Shown piece by piece: positions 8,047 through 15,855 of a DNA stretch of 64,000 nt. The DNA is taken from positions 992,001 to 1,056,000 of the forward strand of contig NZ_CP159829.1 of the NCBI RefSeq assembly GCF_047730065.1. Reading direction: 5' to 3'. The position numbers were made by a program, and so were the translations under genes. The DNA comes from Njordibacter sp028825405 (GTDB taxonomy: Bacteria > Pseudomonadota > Gammaproteobacteria > Pseudomonadales > Balneatricaceae). How positions within the stretch are numbered: the stretch's first letter is position 1; the number at the start of each line of letters is the position of its first letter. The notes below the pieces were generated by a model. It had not been told where the DNA came from. It ran no database searches and saw only the letters and a program-made list of their open reading frames with translations.

Positions 8047-9702
8047 ATGGCAGCTAAAGAAGTAAGATTTGGTGATTCGGCTCGCAGCCGCATGGTTAAT
8101 GGCGTAAATATTCTAGCCGATGCCGTACGTGTAACTTTGGGACCAAAAGGTCGCAACGTAGTTTTAGATAAGGCCTTTGGCTCACCGACCATCACCAAAG
8201 ATGGTGTGTCAGTAGCAAAAGAAATTGAATTAGCAGATAAGTTTGAGAACATGGGCGCACAAATGGTGAAGGAAGTTGCTTCCCAAGCCAACGATGTGGC
8301 GGGAGACGGCACCACAACAGCGACTGTTTTGGCTCAAGCTATTCTAAACGAAGGCCTTAAAGCAGTTGCTGCAGGCATGAACCCAATGGATCTTAAGCGT
8401 GGTATCGATAAGGCCTCTGCGGCTGTTGTGGCACAAATTGAAGCCATGGCGACACCTTGCGCAGATACGAATGCGATCGCTCAAGTAGGCACTATTTCTG
8501 CTAACTCTGACGGTACTGTGGGCATGATTATCGCTGAAGCGATGGAAAAAGTGGGCAAGGAAGGCGTCATTACTGTCGAAGAAGGCACGTCTTTGCAGGA
8601 TGAGCTAGACGTGGTTGAAGGCATGCAGTTTGACCGTGGTTATTTGTCGCCTTACTTTGTAAACAATCAAGACAACATGACGGCTGAATTAGAAACTCCC
8701 TTCCTATTATTGGTAGACAAGAAGATTTCTAACATCCGTGACTTACTGCCAATTTTAGAAGCGGTAGCGAAGGCCGGTCGTCCATTGTTAATCGTTGCTG
8801 AAGACGTTGAAGGCGAAGCCCTCGCAACTTTGGTAGTCAACAACATGCGTGGCATTGTGAAGGTTTGTGCAGTTAAAGCCCCTGGTTTCGGTGATCGTCG
8901 CAAGGCTATGTTGGAAGACATTGCTATCCTGACTGGCGGTACTGTGATTTCTGAAGAAATTGGTTTGTCTCTAGAAACTGCAACCTTAGAACAGTTAGGT
9001 CAAGCTAAGCGCGTGACTATGTCTAAAGAAAACACCATCATTATTGACGGTATAGGCGAAGCAGCTTCAATCGAAGGTCGTGTCTCAGCGATTCGTGCGC
9101 AAATTGCTGATACTTCTTCAGACTACGATCGCGAGAAGCTCCAAGAGCGAGTGGCTAAGCTTGCTGGTGGCGTTGCTGTGATTAAGGTTGGTGCTGCAAC
9201 TGAAGTAGAAATGAAAGAGAAGAAAGCCCGCGTTGAAGATGCTTTACACTCAACCCGTGCGGCTGTTGAAGAAGGGGTTGTGCCAGGAGGTGGTGTTGCC
9301 CTAATTCGTGCCTTACAGGGTATTCAAGACTTAGAAGGTGCTAACCCAGACCAAACAGTTGGTATTAAAGTTGCTCTCAAGGCAATGGAATCACCCATGC
9401 GTCAAATTGCGACTAACTCAGGTGATGAAGCCTCTGTTGTGGTTGACAAGGTTAAGTCTGGCTCTGGTAACTATGGCTACAATGCGAGCACTGGTGACTA
9501 TGGCGATATGATTGAAATGGGTATCCTTGACCCTGCCAAAGTAACTCGTACAGCACTCCAAGCTGCAGCTTCTGTTGCGGGCATGATGCTAACCACTGAG
9601 TGCATGATTGCTGATGCCCCTGCAGATGATGCAGGCGCAGGTGGTGGTATGCCAGACATGGGTGGCATGGGTGGCATGGGTGGTATGGGCGGTATGATGT
9701 AA
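8047..9702 (+). CDS. groEL: Chaperonin GroEL (60 kDa)
   Basis: A 551-residue chaperonin, full length, opening MAAKEVRFGDSARSRM. It has the ATP-binding motif GDGTTTATVLAQAI in the equatorial domain with the catalytic aspartate downstream, the apical-domain segment VKAPGFGDRRKAMLEDIA, and the flexible C-terminal tail of repeated GGM units. It forms the tetradecameric ATP-driven folding chamber with GroES. The ribosome-binding site GAAGGAA precedes the ATG. The operon ends at a strong terminator 28 bp after the stop. Confidence 0.99.
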   Translation: MAAKEVRFGDSARSRMVNGVNILADAVRVTLGPKGRNVVLDKAFGSPTITKDGVSVAKEIELADKFENMGAQMVKEVASQANDVAGDGTTTATVLAQAILNEGLKAVAAGMNPMDLKRGIDKASAAVVAQIEAMATPCADTNAIAQVGTISANSDGTVGMIIAEAMEKVGKEGVITVEEGTSLQDELDVVEGMQFDRGYLSPYFVNNQDNMTAELETPFLLLVDKKISNIRDLLPILEAVAKAGRPLLIVAEDVEGEALATLVVNNMRGIVKVCAVKAPGFGDRRKAMLEDIAILTGGTVISEEIGLSLETATLEQLGQAKRVTMSKENTIIIDGIGEAASIEGRVSAIRAQIADTSSDYDREKLQERVAKLAGGVAVIKVGAATEVEMKEKKARVEDALHSTRAAVEEGVVPGGGVALIRALQGIQDLEGANPDQTVGIKVALKAMESPMRQIATNSGDEASVVVDKVKSGSGNYGYNASTGDYGDMIEMGILDPAKVTRTALQAAASVAGMMLTTECMIADAPADDAGAGGGMPDMGGMGGMGGMGGMM

Positions 9703-9729
9703 GTACCCCTCAAGCTATCTAAGCTTATT

Positions 9730-9757
9730 AAAAAACCGGCTCTATAGCCGGTTTTTT
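9730..9757 (+). terminator. Rho-independent terminator of groESL
   Basis: A near-perfect stem AAAAAACCGGC / GCCGGTTTTTT with loop TCTATA (9730-9757). The U-run forms the 3' arm. The symmetric A/T arms could also work on the other strand, but no gene ends there in that direction. Confidence 0.9.
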
Positions 9758-9827
9758 ATGGGCTAAAATAAGTTACTATAGGGCATCGAGATTTACTCAA
9801 TCGCATCCTTTCAGGATATTGAAAAAA

Positions 9828-10745
9828 ATGATAGAAATCAATAATCTAGGCAAACAGTATGCCAATGGCTTTGTGGCCCTGGATAACATCACGCTAAATG
9901 TTAAAAAAGGCGAAATTCTGGCGCTACTGGGCCCTAATGGAGCGGGTAAGACGACCCTCATATCAACCATTTGTGGCATTGTTAACCCCACTTCGGGCAA
10001 TGTGACAGTAGGTGGTTTTGACATTATTAAGAATTATCGGCAAACGCGCAGCCTCATTGGCTTAGTGCCTCAAGAACTAACAACCGATGCGTTCGAAACA
10101 CCCTGGAATAACCTCACTTTTTCACGGGGTTTATTTGGTTTACCAAAAAATCCGCAAATTGTAGAAAGAGTGCTGAAAGATTTGTCTTTATGGGATAAAA
10201 AAGATGCCCGTATTATGACCTTATCTGGGGGCATGAAACGCCGCTTATTAATTGCTAAGGCCCTGGTGCATGAACCTCAGGTGTTGTTCTTAGATGAGCC
10301 TACAGCAGGCGTAGATGTGGGCTTGCGTCAAGACATGTGGCGCATGGTGGATAAGCTGCGTAACCAAGGCGTGACCATTGTTTTGACCACTCATTACATT
10401 GAAGAAGCAGAAGCCATTGCTGACCGCATTGGGGTGATCAGTGGTGGTAAATTATTATTAGTAGAAGACAAACAATCCCTCATGGCGCGCATGGGTCAAA
10501 AACAACTCAAAGTTGAACTGATGGAAAGCCTTGATAGCATTCCTGCAGTGCTGTCAGAACAAGGGTTTTTACTGTCTGAAGATCACCTTAGTATTATTTA
10601 TCATTATGATAAGGACGCACCAGAGGTGGATATTGCTGGCTTATTACAATCAGTTTCTATTGCTGGCTTAGGCGTAAAAGACATTCATACGCAACAAAGT
10701 AGTCTAGAAGAAATATTCGTTGATCTAGTGGAGGACGCAGTATGA
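9828..10745 (+). CDS. ABC-2 type exporter ATP-binding protein
   Basis: A 305-residue ATPase with Walker A GPNGAGKTT, signature LSGGMKRR, Walker B VLFLDEPTAGVD and switch histidine in TTHYIEEAE. The C-terminal extension (last 80 residues or so) is typical of the DrrA/NodI/YadG-like family that drives ABC-2 exporters. A TTG three codons upstream is in frame, but AGGA at 9813-9816 is correctly spaced only for the ATG at 9828. The stop overlaps the permease start by 4 bp, so the two are translationally coupled. It is probably a two-protein drug, lipid or polysaccharide exporter of YadG-YadH type; substrate unknown. Confidence 0.9.
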   Translation: MIEINNLGKQYANGFVALDNITLNVKKGEILALLGPNGAGKTTLISTICGIVNPTSGNVTVGGFDIIKNYRQTRSLIGLVPQELTTDAFETPWNNLTFSRGLFGLPKNPQIVERVLKDLSLWDKKDARIMTLSGGMKRRLLIAKALVHEPQVLFLDEPTAGVDVGLRQDMWRMVDKLRNQGVTIVLTTHYIEEAEAIADRIGVISGGKLLLVEDKQSLMARMGQKQLKVELMESLDSIPAVLSEQGFLLSEDHLSIIYHYDKDAPEVDIAGLLQSVSIAGLGVKDIHTQQSSLEEIFVDLVEDAV

Positions 10746-11503
10746 ATTTAAGAGGCATGTGGGCTATCTATACCTTTGAAATGTCCCGTACAAAACGCAC
10801 AATTACCCAAAGCATTGTGTCCCCCGTATTATCAACAGTGCTTTATTTTGTGGTGTTTGGTGGGGCGATCGGTTCACGCATAGAATCTGTTGACGGCATT
10901 AGCTACGGCGCCTTTATTGTGCCTGGTCTGATCATGTTGTCTGTCATGACCCAAAGTCTTTCAAATGCGTCTTTTGGTATCTATTTTCCGCGTTTTTCGG
11001 GCACTATTTATGAAGTATTGTCTTCTCCTATGTCATTTTGGGAGGCGACTGCAGGCTACGTGGGCGCAGCTGCGACTAAATCTTTGTTGATTGGTTTAAT
11101 TACCCTAGCCACAGCAGGATTTTTTGTACCCATTGAAATTGCCCATCCATTCTGGATGTTAGGATTTTTAGTTCTCACGACCATTACCTTTAGCCTGTTT
11201 GGTTTTCTTATAGGCATATGGGCTGACGGCTTTGAAAAACTACAATTAATTCCTCTTCTTGTCATTACGCCTATGGTTTTTCTAGGTGGCGCATTTTACT
11301 CCATAGATATGTTGCCAAGTGCGTGGCAGAAAGTCACCATGTTCAACCCTGTGGTGTATCTAATCAGTGGTTTTCGTTGGAGTTTTTATGAGATTTCCGA
11401 TGTGAGAGTAGGGGTAAGCTTAGCTATGATCATGTTATTTATGGGCATCTGCTTAGCATTAATTGCTTGGATATTTAAAACGGGTTACCGGTTAAAGCAA
11501 TAA
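10742..11503 (+). CDS. ABC-2 type exporter permease
   Basis: A 253-residue inner-membrane protein with six hydrophobic segments, the normal size for YadH-type ABC-2 permeases. It contains the recognisable FYSIDMLPSAWQKVTMFNPV segment (ABC-2 signature region) before the last helices. The start ATG overlaps the ATPase stop (ATGA). It partners the preceding ATPase as a homodimeric export channel. It is followed by about 230 bp without a strong gene. Confidence 0.9.
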   Translation: MNLRGMWAIYTFEMSRTKRTITQSIVSPVLSTVLYFVVFGGAIGSRIESVDGISYGAFIVPGLIMLSVMTQSLSNASFGIYFPRFSGTIYEVLSSPMSFWEATAGYVGAAATKSLLIGLITLATAGFFVPIEIAHPFWMLGFLVLTTITFSLFGFLIGIWADGFEKLQLIPLLVITPMVFLGGAFYSIDMLPSAWQKVTMFNPVVYLISGFRWSFYEISDVRVGVSLAMIMLFMGICLALIAWIFKTGYRLKQ

Positions 11504-11520
11504 ACGACCCTCACATCAGC

Positions 11521-11643
11521 TTAGTTTAAGCGGCTAAACTTATGCGCCTCAGTGTTAAATGAATCTACTAGCGCTGCACAGGTTTCAAATTTGGCGCGCC
11601 TTTCAAAGGCCTTGGGGTGGCCTAAACTGATTGCTTTGGTCAT
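11521..11643 (-). CDS. Possible small ORF of unknown function
   Basis: A 40-codon minus-strand frame starting at the ATG complement 11641-11643, with charged middle and C-terminal parts (HPKAFERRAKFE, then EAHKFSRLN). The frame stays open about 21 codons further upstream without a standard start codon, so it could be the remnant of a slightly longer gene. AGG directly abuts the ATG, a poor ribosome-site spacing. I do not recognise the protein. It is reported because it occupies most of the gap between the ABC permease and the EamA gene; coding status is doubtful. Confidence 0.25.
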   Translation of the reverse strand: MTKAISLGHPKAFERRAKFETCAALVDSFNTEAHKFSRLN

Positions 11644-11731
11644 CCTTAATAGCTGGCTCAGTTGCTTAAGGGCAAAGTCACAAGGCCAATGGTTGAGTTT
11701 AGAAGTTTATTAATTATTGGAGTCACCCACT

Positions 11732-12634
11732 TTGAATAGCCGCGCAAATAACCGTAAAGCCATTGTCTTTACGCTGGTATCAATGGCTGCGTTTAGTATA
11801 GAAGATGCGTTTATTAAACACCTTTCAAGCACTCACTCTATTGCTCAAATCTTAATTGTTATTGGCTTAGCCAGTGCTATTTTTTTTGCCATACTGGCGC
11901 TTAAAAATGGCCGCACTATATGGGCCTCTGGGCTATGGACACGTCTGACTTTCACTAGAATGTTGGCTGAAGCTTTTGCTGGTGTGGCCTTTGTGACGTC
12001 GTTGTCTTTAGTGCCCCTGTCCACCGTGGCGGCGGTGTTTCAGATTTTGCCATTAACCGTGACTATGGGAGCGGCCTTGTGTCTGGGTGAACGTGTTGGC
12101 TGGCGCGGATGGGCGGCTATTTTTATTGGTTTTGTGGGGGTGTTGCTAATTATAAAGCCAGGCTTTGAGGCCTTCAACCCGTCTGTGTTGTTGGTGTTAG
12201 TTGCTGTTTTTGGGATCGCTGTTAGAGACTTGGTAACCCGAGTTATTCCTGTTAGCGTAGGATCTTCAATTATTTCTTTTCAAGCTTTTTCATCGGTGGT
12301 GGTGGCCGGCCTAGTTTTGTTGCTGGTGAGCCCGCAAGTAATGACCCCCATTACTTTGGAGCAATGGGTTTATTTTGGTTTTACCATTGTGTTTAGTGTT
12401 TCGGGTTACTATGCCATTGTGTTGGCGATGCGTTTGGGTGCGGCTTCAATTGTGGCGCCCTTTCGGTATTCACGGTTATTATTTTCCCTTATGATTGGCG
12501 TGTTTATTTTTAAGGAACAGCCTGATGTTTTAACACTCATTGGATGTGGAATTATTATAGTGACTGGATTCTACACCTACTTAAGGGAGCAACGAGGGCT
12601 TACTAAGCTTGGTAAAAATGCTACTGTGTCATGA
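11732..12634 (+). CDS. EamA-family (DMT superfamily) permease
   Basis: About 300 residues with ten predicted membrane helices in two EamA repeats. The second half contains VLAMRLGAASIVAPFRYSR, typical of the RhaT/YdcZ-like EamA group that includes S-adenosylmethionine and riboflavin transporters. No ATG lies near the beginning. TTG codons at 11717 and 11732 are in frame; GGAG at 11719-11722 is well spaced only for 11732, so that start is chosen. Substrate unknown. It ends 43 bp from a convergent small gene. Confidence 0.83.
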   Translation: MNSRANNRKAIVFTLVSMAAFSIEDAFIKHLSSTHSIAQILIVIGLASAIFFAILALKNGRTIWASGLWTRLTFTRMLAEAFAGVAFVTSLSLVPLSTVAAVFQILPLTVTMGAALCLGERVGWRGWAAIFIGFVGVLLIIKPGFEAFNPSVLLVLVAVFGIAVRDLVTRVIPVSVGSSIISFQAFSSVVVAGLVLLLVSPQVMTPITLEQWVYFGFTIVFSVSGYYAIVLAMRLGAASIVAPFRYSRLLFSLMIGVFIFKEQPDVLTLIGCGIIIVTGFYTYLREQRGLTKLGKNATVS

Positions 12635-12677
12635 TAACGCAGGTCTAAATTTCGCCATGTTAGCGTCCATAGAGGGC

Positions 12678-12860
12678 CTACTCAGGCATTAGTAGTTCAT
12701 GCCCAACCACCTCATCCATTATGCCGTAGGGCACTTTAAAGGTTTTACCCTCCAGCTTTATTAAGGCGTAATCCTTGCACATTTTAATGACTGTGCAGTT
12801 GATAATATGGCCGCGGTTATTAACCCTAACAATGTTGTGATTATGCAGTGATAAAGCCAT
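12678..12860 (-). CDS. Small conserved-looking protein, unknown function
   Basis: A 60-residue protein beginning MALSLHNHNIVRVNNRGH, with alternating hydrophobic and polar residues suggesting a small beta-barrel, and the hydrophilic ending DEVVGHELLMPE. No family is recognised with confidence. It starts 4 bp after the thioesterase gene on the same strand, so co-translation is likely, which supports a real gene. A GGTATCCTTTAAGGTC stretch upstream lies within the thioesterase 3' end. Confidence 0.55.
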   Translation of the reverse strand: MALSLHNHNIVRVNNRGHIINCTVIKMCKDYALIKLEGKTFKVPYGIMDEVVGHELLMPE

Positions 12861-12864
12861 GCCA

Positions 12865-13299
12865 CTAGGTATCCTTTAAGGTCGCTAATTTAATGGCGAT
12901 GTCGCTTGGAATGGCACAGCTTTTCAGTGCTTTGTAGTCATAATACACGCCCACTCCTTTGCCCTTAGCGACCAAACGGTTTTGTTTCGTACTCCATAGT
13001 TTGTGTTCAAGCTCGACCTTTTTAGGGCCAGTCTGTATGGCTGTGCTAAACACGATTAATGTGTCTGGATATGTCACAGGGGCCAGATAATAGCATTGCA
13101 CAGAGGCCAATATTGGCACTATATTTTGACTATTTAAATGACTGCTCAAACCTAGTTTTTCAAATAAATCAATGCGGCTATCTTCAATGTAGCGGATGTA
13201 AACGGTGTTATTAAGATGTTGAAAGGCATCCATTTCGCCCCATTTAACCTTAATCTCTATACTCACCGGATATTGCTTTTTTAAGGTGGTTAAATCCAT
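12865..13299 (-). CDS. Acyl-CoA thioesterase, 4HBT / YbgC-FadM type
   Basis: A 144-residue hot-dog-fold protein. It contains VKWGEMDAFQHLNNTVYIRYIEDSR, matching the YbgC/FadM active-site region in which the aspartate of xxDxxxHxNN is catalytic. It hydrolyses acyl-CoA esters in the cytoplasm. AGGAGG-like GGAGG lies just upstream of the ATG. It follows the hydroxyproline epimerase gene by 11 bp and precedes the 60-residue gene, suggesting a three-gene minus-strand unit. Chain-length preference cannot be read from sequence. Confidence 0.88.
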   Translation of the reverse strand: MDLTTLKKQYPVSIEIKVKWGEMDAFQHLNNTVYIRYIEDSRIDLFEKLGLSSHLNSQNIVPILASVQCYYLAPVTYPDTLIVFSTAIQTGPKKVELEHKLWSTKQNRLVAKGKGVGVYYDYKALKSCAIPSDIAIKLATLKDT

Positions 13300-13310
13300 A
13301 GGAGGTTTGC

Positions 13311-14315
13311 CTAATTAACTTCAAATCCGTGGGCGTATGGGTCCCGTGGGTCAACAATAATCGTGTTGTACCCTGTCACTTGAGCCCAACCCTGAACGCT
13401 GGGCATAATGCCATGGTGGGGGCCAATTTGAATGGTCGATTCAACTCGCCCCACAAATTGGCTACCAATAATGCTTTCGTGAATAAATTCTTCACCTTCT
13501 TTGAGTAAACCTTTGGCATGCAGTTGAGCCATTCGTGCGCTGGTGCCAGTGCCACATGGCGATCGATCGATAGCACCGCTGCCATAAAACACTGCGTTGG
13601 CGGCACTGGAATCTTGTTGGATGGGTTTTCCAGTCCACATGACATGACTAATGCCATTCACACTTGCATCTTCTGGGTGCACGCAAGTGGCGACTTTATT
13701 GATGGCCTCTCTCACTAAGGGGCTGTAGCGCAACACCTGAGCGGCAGAAAACTGTTCCAGTCCTGCAAAGTTGGCTTGGGGTTCAATAATGGCGTAATAA
13801 TTGCCCCCATAGGCTACATCAATGACGAGTTGGCCCAATTCTGGGCAGTCTATGACCAGACCTTGATGAGCCAAATAGCTCGCCACATTAAAGATACGAA
13901 CGGCATCAATGCGGCCATTTTTATTTTGCTGGTACTCAATGCGAATGACTCCTGCTGGCACCTCTAAGGTGAGTTGCCCCACAATTTTCGGCGTCCACAA
14001 GCCTTCCTGCAATGCTGTGGTCACTGTGCCTATGGTGCCATGTCCACACATGGGCAGACAGCCGCTGGTTTCAATGAATAAAATAGCGCCATCGTGCTGC
14101 GGATCATTAGGCGGGTAAAGTATCGATCCCGACATCATTGCATGGCCGCGGGGTTCAAACATTAACGCTGTGCGCACCCAGTCATGGTTGGCTAAGAAAT
14201 CTTGCCGCTTGGCACTCATGCTGTCGCCCTGGAGTTGGGGGCCACCTTTGGCGACTAAGCGAACAGGATTGCCACAGGTGTGGGCATCAATACAGCTAAA
14301 TTTATGTATAGTCAT
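13311..14315 (-). CDS. 4-hydroxyproline 2-epimerase (proline racemase family)
   Basis: A 334-residue protein of the proline racemase superfamily. Both catalytic cysteines are present, in LPMCGHGTIG and SPCGTGTSAR. The N-terminus reads IDAHTCGNPVRLVAKGG, and the MFEPRGHAMMSGSILYPP segment is typical of the 4-hydroxyproline epimerase subgroup rather than true proline racemases. The enzyme interconverts trans-4-hydroxy-L-proline and cis-4-hydroxy-D-proline, the first step of hydroxyproline catabolism. The ATG at 14315 is chosen over an in-frame ATG at 14357 because the protein then starts at the family N-terminus. No later pathway genes are adjacent; a DadA-like flavoprotein at 63.4 kb is distant. 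Confidence 0.87.
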   Translation of the reverse strand: MTIHKFSCIDAHTCGNPVRLVAKGGPQLQGDSMSAKRQDFLANHDWVRTALMFEPRGHAMMSGSILYPPNDPQHDGAILFIETSGCLPMCGHGTIGTVTTALQEGLWTPKIVGQLTLEVPAGVIRIEYQQNKNGRIDAVRIFNVASYLAHQGLVIDCPELGQLVIDVAYGGNYYAIIEPQANFAGLEQFSAAQVLRYSPLVREAINKVATCVHPEDASVNGISHVMWTGKPIQQDSSAANAVFYGSGAIDRSPCGTGTSARMAQLHAKGLLKEGEEFIHESIIGSQFVGRVESTIQIGPHHGIMPSVQGWAQVTGYNTIIVDPRDPYAHGFEVN

Positions 14316-14438
14316 AAGGCATAGAAAGTGAGAAGTCCATATTACTGCATGGTACAATAATTGGGCTTAATTAGCCTAATATTGTATGTGTTTGGTTTTA
14401 ACTGTTATATAGCCTGAGCGCAAAAGGAACTGCTATAC

Positions 14439-14987
14439 ATGAAATTACTTGTCGATTTTTTACCGATCGTTATCTTTTTTGTGGTTTATAAAATGACTAA
14501 TGATTTGATTCTTGCTACGGCGATATTAATCCCTGCAACCATGTTACAAATGGGCTACACCTGGTTAACCACCAAGAAGATAGAAAAAATGCAGCTGGTG
14601 ACCTTGATAATGGTCGTGGTGTTAGGTGGTCTTACGGTAGCTTTGCAAGATGGGCAGTTTATTAAGTGGAAACCGACCATTGTTAACTGGTTATTTGGAT
14701 TGGCATTTTTAGGCAGCCAATTTATTGGCAAAAAGCCAGTCGTGCAGCGTTTGATGGAGAAGGGGATACAGTTACCCAGCCGCATTTGGCGGCAGCTTAA
14801 TTTTGCTTGGTTTGTGTTTTTTGCCGTCATGGGTAGCCTAAACTTATATGTGGCTTTTAATTACAGTGAAGCCACTTGGGTAGATTTCAAACTTTTTGGT
14901 ATGTTGGGTCTGACCTTTGTATTTATTTTAGCTCAAGGTATTTATATGTCTCGTTTTATGCCTAAAGACAATGAAGTAGAGGATTAA
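14439..14987 (+). CDS. yciB: Septation protein A / YciB intracellular septation protein
   Basis: A 182-residue inner-membrane protein with five hydrophobic helices, the exact size of the YciB/IspZ family. It has the family segments FLPIVIFFVVYKM, GQFIKWKPTIVNWLFG and WRQLNFAWFVFFAVMGSLN. YciB is linked to cell-envelope synthesis and septation in enterics and Shigella. AAGGA lies upstream of the ATG. It starts a compact run yciB-yciI-ppi-mnmC-DUF971; the first three genes are spaced or overlapped by 2-4 bp, so an operon is likely. Confidence 0.95.
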   Translation: MKLLVDFLPIVIFFVVYKMTNDLILATAILIPATMLQMGYTWLTTKKIEKMQLVTLIMVVVLGGLTVALQDGQFIKWKPTIVNWLFGLAFLGSQFIGKKPVVQRLMEKGIQLPSRIWRQLNFAWFVFFAVMGSLNLYVAFNYSEATWVDFKLFGMLGLTFVFILAQGIYMSRFMPKDNEVED

Positions 14988-14989
14988 AT

Positions 14990-15292
14990 ATGTTGTTTGC
15001 CATTTTTGCTCAAGATGTAGAAAATAGTCTTGCTGCGCGCATAGATGCCCGTCCAGCGCACGTAGAGAGGCTCAAGCAATTAGATTCGCAGAGTCGTCTA
15101 ACGCTGGCTGGTCCTCACCCTCATGAGTCTGAAGAAGGTTTTACAGGCAGTTTGATAGTGGCAGAGTTCTCTGACCTTGCTGCAGCACAAACATGGGTCG
15201 CTGAAGACCCTTATGTTGCGGCAGGTGTATACGCCCAAGTGACAGTTAAACCATTTAATAACGCATTTTCAGCCTACAAGGTGAACCCATGA
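14990..15292 (+). CDS. yciI: YciI family protein
   Basis: A 100-residue ferredoxin-like-fold protein of the YciI/YCII family. It begins MLFAIFAQDVENSLAARIDAR and carries the conserved histidine/aspartate region RPAHVERLKQL and the AEDPYVAAGVY segment. YciI proteins are structurally related to muconolactone isomerase; the in vivo reaction is not settled. It starts 2 bp after yciB with a GAGG site and overlaps the cyclophilin gene by 4 bp. The yciB-yciI pairing is common in gammaproteobacteria. Confidence 0.93.
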   Translation: MLFAIFAQDVENSLAARIDARPAHVERLKQLDSQSRLTLAGPHPHESEEGFTGSLIVAEFSDLAAAQTWVAEDPYVAAGVYAQVTVKPFNNAFSAYKVNP

Positions 15293-15846
15293 AACAACTA
15301 TTAACCGCTCTATTGGCATTCACTGTTAGTTTTACTGCATGGGCAGAAAATCCTCAGGTTGAATTAACCACCATTCATGGCAGTATTATTATCGAACTTG
15401 ATGCCCAAGCAGCACCGATAAGCGTAGAAAATTTTTTATACTACGCAAATTCTGACTATTACAATGACACTATATTCCACCGGGTGATCCCTGGATTTAT
15501 GGTTCAAGGAGGGGGCTTTAGTCCTAACGGTATGCTCAAACCAGGCACTGTCAGTGCCATTGTTAATGAAGCCGACAATGGCTTATCTAATTTGCGAGGG
15601 ACCATTGCCATGGCTCGGACAAGTGATCCTGATAGTGCTACGGCTCAATTTTTCATTAATCATCAAGATAACCCATTTTTAGATAAAAGCACCTCAAGTG
15701 CCGGTTATGCAGTGTTTGGTAAGGTCATTAAAGGCATGGACATTATTGATCTGATTGCAAAAGTTCCTACGACCACTAAGGGCATGTTTCGAGATTGGCC
15801 CATCGAACCCGTCTCAGTTTACAAAGCTTACCACCTAGTCAAATAA
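15289..15846 (+). CDS. Peptidyl-prolyl cis-trans isomerase, cyclophilin type, exported
   Basis: A 185-residue cyclophilin with an N-terminal Sec signal peptide (MKQLLTALLAFTVSFTAWA, cleavage after AWA predicted). The cyclophilin core has the active-site segment FHRVIPGFMVQGGG with catalytic arginine, and AMARTSDPDSATAQFFIN with the substrate-binding Phe/Gln. It should catalyse proline isomerisation in the periplasm, like E. coli PpiA. Its ATGA start overlaps the end of yciI. Confidence 0.93.
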   Translation: MKQLLTALLAFTVSFTAWAENPQVELTTIHGSIIIELDAQAAPISVENFLYYANSDYYNDTIFHRVIPGFMVQGGGFSPNGMLKPGTVSAIVNEADNGLSNLRGTIAMARTSDPDSATAQFFINHQDNPFLDKSTSSAGYAVFGKVIKGMDIIDLIAKVPTTTKGMFRDWPIEPVSVYKAYHLVK

Positions 15847-15855
15847 TCACGGGGT

